A stretch of 64,000 nt of DNA. Source: Hippophae tibetana (taxonomy: Eukaryota > Streptophyta > Magnoliopsida > Rosales > Elaeagnaceae). The translations under genes were made by a program, and so were the position numbers. Position 1 is the first letter of the stretch; the number at the start of each line of letters is the position of its first letter. The stretch is from contig CM072801.1 of the NCBI GenBank assembly GCA_037013495.1, forward strand, positions 104,539,816-104,603,815, written 5' to 3'. The notes beneath the pieces were generated by a model. The model saw only the letters and a list, made by a program, of their open reading frames with translations. It had not been told where the DNA came from and did not search any database. Shown here piece by piece: positions 63,043 through 64,000 of the stretch.

Positions 63043-64000
63043 TTTGAACAATTAAGAACACGATTAGAAAACCACGCAAAAATGTGAGACCAAACTATTA
63101 GACGTCGGAAGGTAGTGTAAGCGATGGAATTTGGGTTTTAAACAGTGGACAACTGAACTATTTTTTACTTTATGTTTTTGCAAATTGAAATGAGTTTAGA
63201 TTCGATAATTATAATAGTCGTTTTGATGTATGACTTAAAAGTTATAACAGCTTAAAGTTGGAACCTCAATAAATAATTTCTTTGTTTTTTAAATTACGAA
63301 CTCCAGAAATTTTGTTGCTTTTAATGCAGGATCAAATATTTGTTGAACGCCGAAAACAAAGAAAAGGAAAATGATACAGTGAATTAAAAGAAAAGTACGA
63401 AATGAAATGCAAATAAGAAAATAATGACAACAAAATCTAAATAAAAGAAAAGACTTGTAGAAATATTTGTTTCTTTAATTGTGATTTGGACCAAAAGAAT
63501 GCAAAAAACAATAAAATGGAAACGTTTAGTAAATCTAAAATTCAAAAAATAGATATATTAGGAGAGATATACTATTTTGGGCAACCAAGGCTTCGATACC
63601 AAATGATACGGATCTTTTATGCGGACCATTTTGGACACCATGAACTCAAACGAATGAGAAAGATTGAATTGCTAAGATCATGGTTAATATAATCAAATTT
63701 GAACAATTAAGAACACGATTAGAAAACCACGCAAAAATGTGAGACCAAACTATTAGACGTCGGAAAGTAGTGTAAGCGATGGAATTTGGGTTTTAAAAAG
63801 TGGACAACTGAACTATTTTTTACTTTATGTTTTTGCAAATTGAAATGAGTTTAGATTCGATAATTTATAATAGTCGTTTTGATGTATGACTTAAAAGTTA
63901 TAACAGCTTAAAGTTGGAACCTCAATAAATAATTTCTTTGTTTTTTAAATTACGAACTCCTGAAATTTTGTTGCTTTTAATGCAGGATCAAATATTTGTT
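63043..64000. repeat. Block 16: M98 and partial M99 at the right edge
   Basis: M98 (63043, 655 bp) has GGAAGGTAG, GATTCGATAATTATAATAG, CAGCTTAAAG, CTTTGTTTTTT and AATGCAGG and an open small frame at 63486-63692 (GHHELK, KRM variants). M99 starts at 63698 and is cut by the window end after 303 bp. It carries the same CTTTGTTTTTT / AATGCAGG states, so two units of this family stand side by side. The array continues past the window. Confidence 0.88.

Larger units (their letters stand above)
1..64000. repeat. Satellite DNA array, about 650-bp monomers, 98 complete copies
   Basis: The start motif TTTGAACAATTAAGAAC, or a variant of it, recurs every 627-658 bp from the first base to the last unit at 63698, always on the same strand. 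The mean spacing is (63698-1)/98 = 650 bp. Everything between successive motifs aligns with the other monomers, so no stretch is non-satellite. The sequence is AT-rich, with long T-tracts and an A-rich strand. Long head-to-tail arrays with multi-monomer higher-order units are known from eukaryotic centromeric, pericentromeric and subtelomeric heterochromatin; which applies here cannot be read from the sequence. I do not recognise the family. The array enters and leaves the window in mid-array. Confidence 0.98.

Noticed and set aside
1..64000. CRISPR array
   Set aside because: The repeat is the whole 650-bp unit with no short-repeat/unique-spacer alternation, and the units resemble one another along their full length.
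1..64000. Tandem array of a mobile element or retrotransposon
   Set aside because: I see no terminal inverted or long terminal repeats, no target-site duplications, no transposase or reverse-transcriptase motifs, and no variation in orientation.
1..64000. A previously undescribed gene system hidden in the array
   Set aside because: I followed the monomer boundaries from end to end and found no segment that fails to align with the satellite, so there is no room for other genes in this window.

Overview
The whole 64 kb is one satellite DNA array. I count 98 complete head-to-tail monomers plus a 303-base partial at the right edge. All are in the same orientation, with a mean spacing of 650 bp (range 627-658). 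I find no unique sequence, transposon insertion, RNA gene, inversion or spacer, and both window edges lie inside the array, so its true length is unknown. The DNA is very A+T-rich (roughly 70% by eye). The architecture (650-bp AT-rich satellite, higher-order repeats, patchy homogenisation) points to a eukaryotic centromeric, pericentromeric or subtelomeric heterochromatin block, probably from a long-read assembly. I do not recognise the satellite family and cannot name the taxon.

Phase used here: each monomer begins at the motif TTTGAACAATTAAGAAC or a variant. In order it holds an AT-rich leader, a short dyad/GACGTC site about 55 bp in, a region ending in a 7-11 base T-tract about 235 bp in, a strongly A-rich stretch (about 300-480), and a small open frame near the 3' end. 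That frame is open for 65 codons or more in 63 of the 98 complete monomers, but changes between copies look mostly amino-acid-changing. I read it as a by-product of homogenisation, not as a demonstrated gene.

Layout. 1-7187: eleven full-length monomers. 7188-25333: mixed full-length monomers and a subfamily with a 15/16-bp internal deletion, including an apparently exact one-monomer tandem duplication (7595-8893) and pairs reused at distances of 9-10 kb. 25334-33079: a six-monomer, 3,873-bp higher-order unit present twice with no difference found. 33080-37591: derivatives of that unit and a 1,291-bp dimer duplicated with three differences. 37592-46718: mosaic monomers and a 1.31-kb dimer repeat. 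46719-64000: no deletion-class monomers, a 1,962-bp trimer repeat and a second six-monomer unit of 3,923 bp.

No protein-coding, defence, mobile or metabolic system is supported here. What is of interest is the array's evolution: nested one-, two-, three- and six-monomer duplications of different ages, and mosaic monomers that switch family in mid-unit, consistent with unequal exchange and gene conversion.
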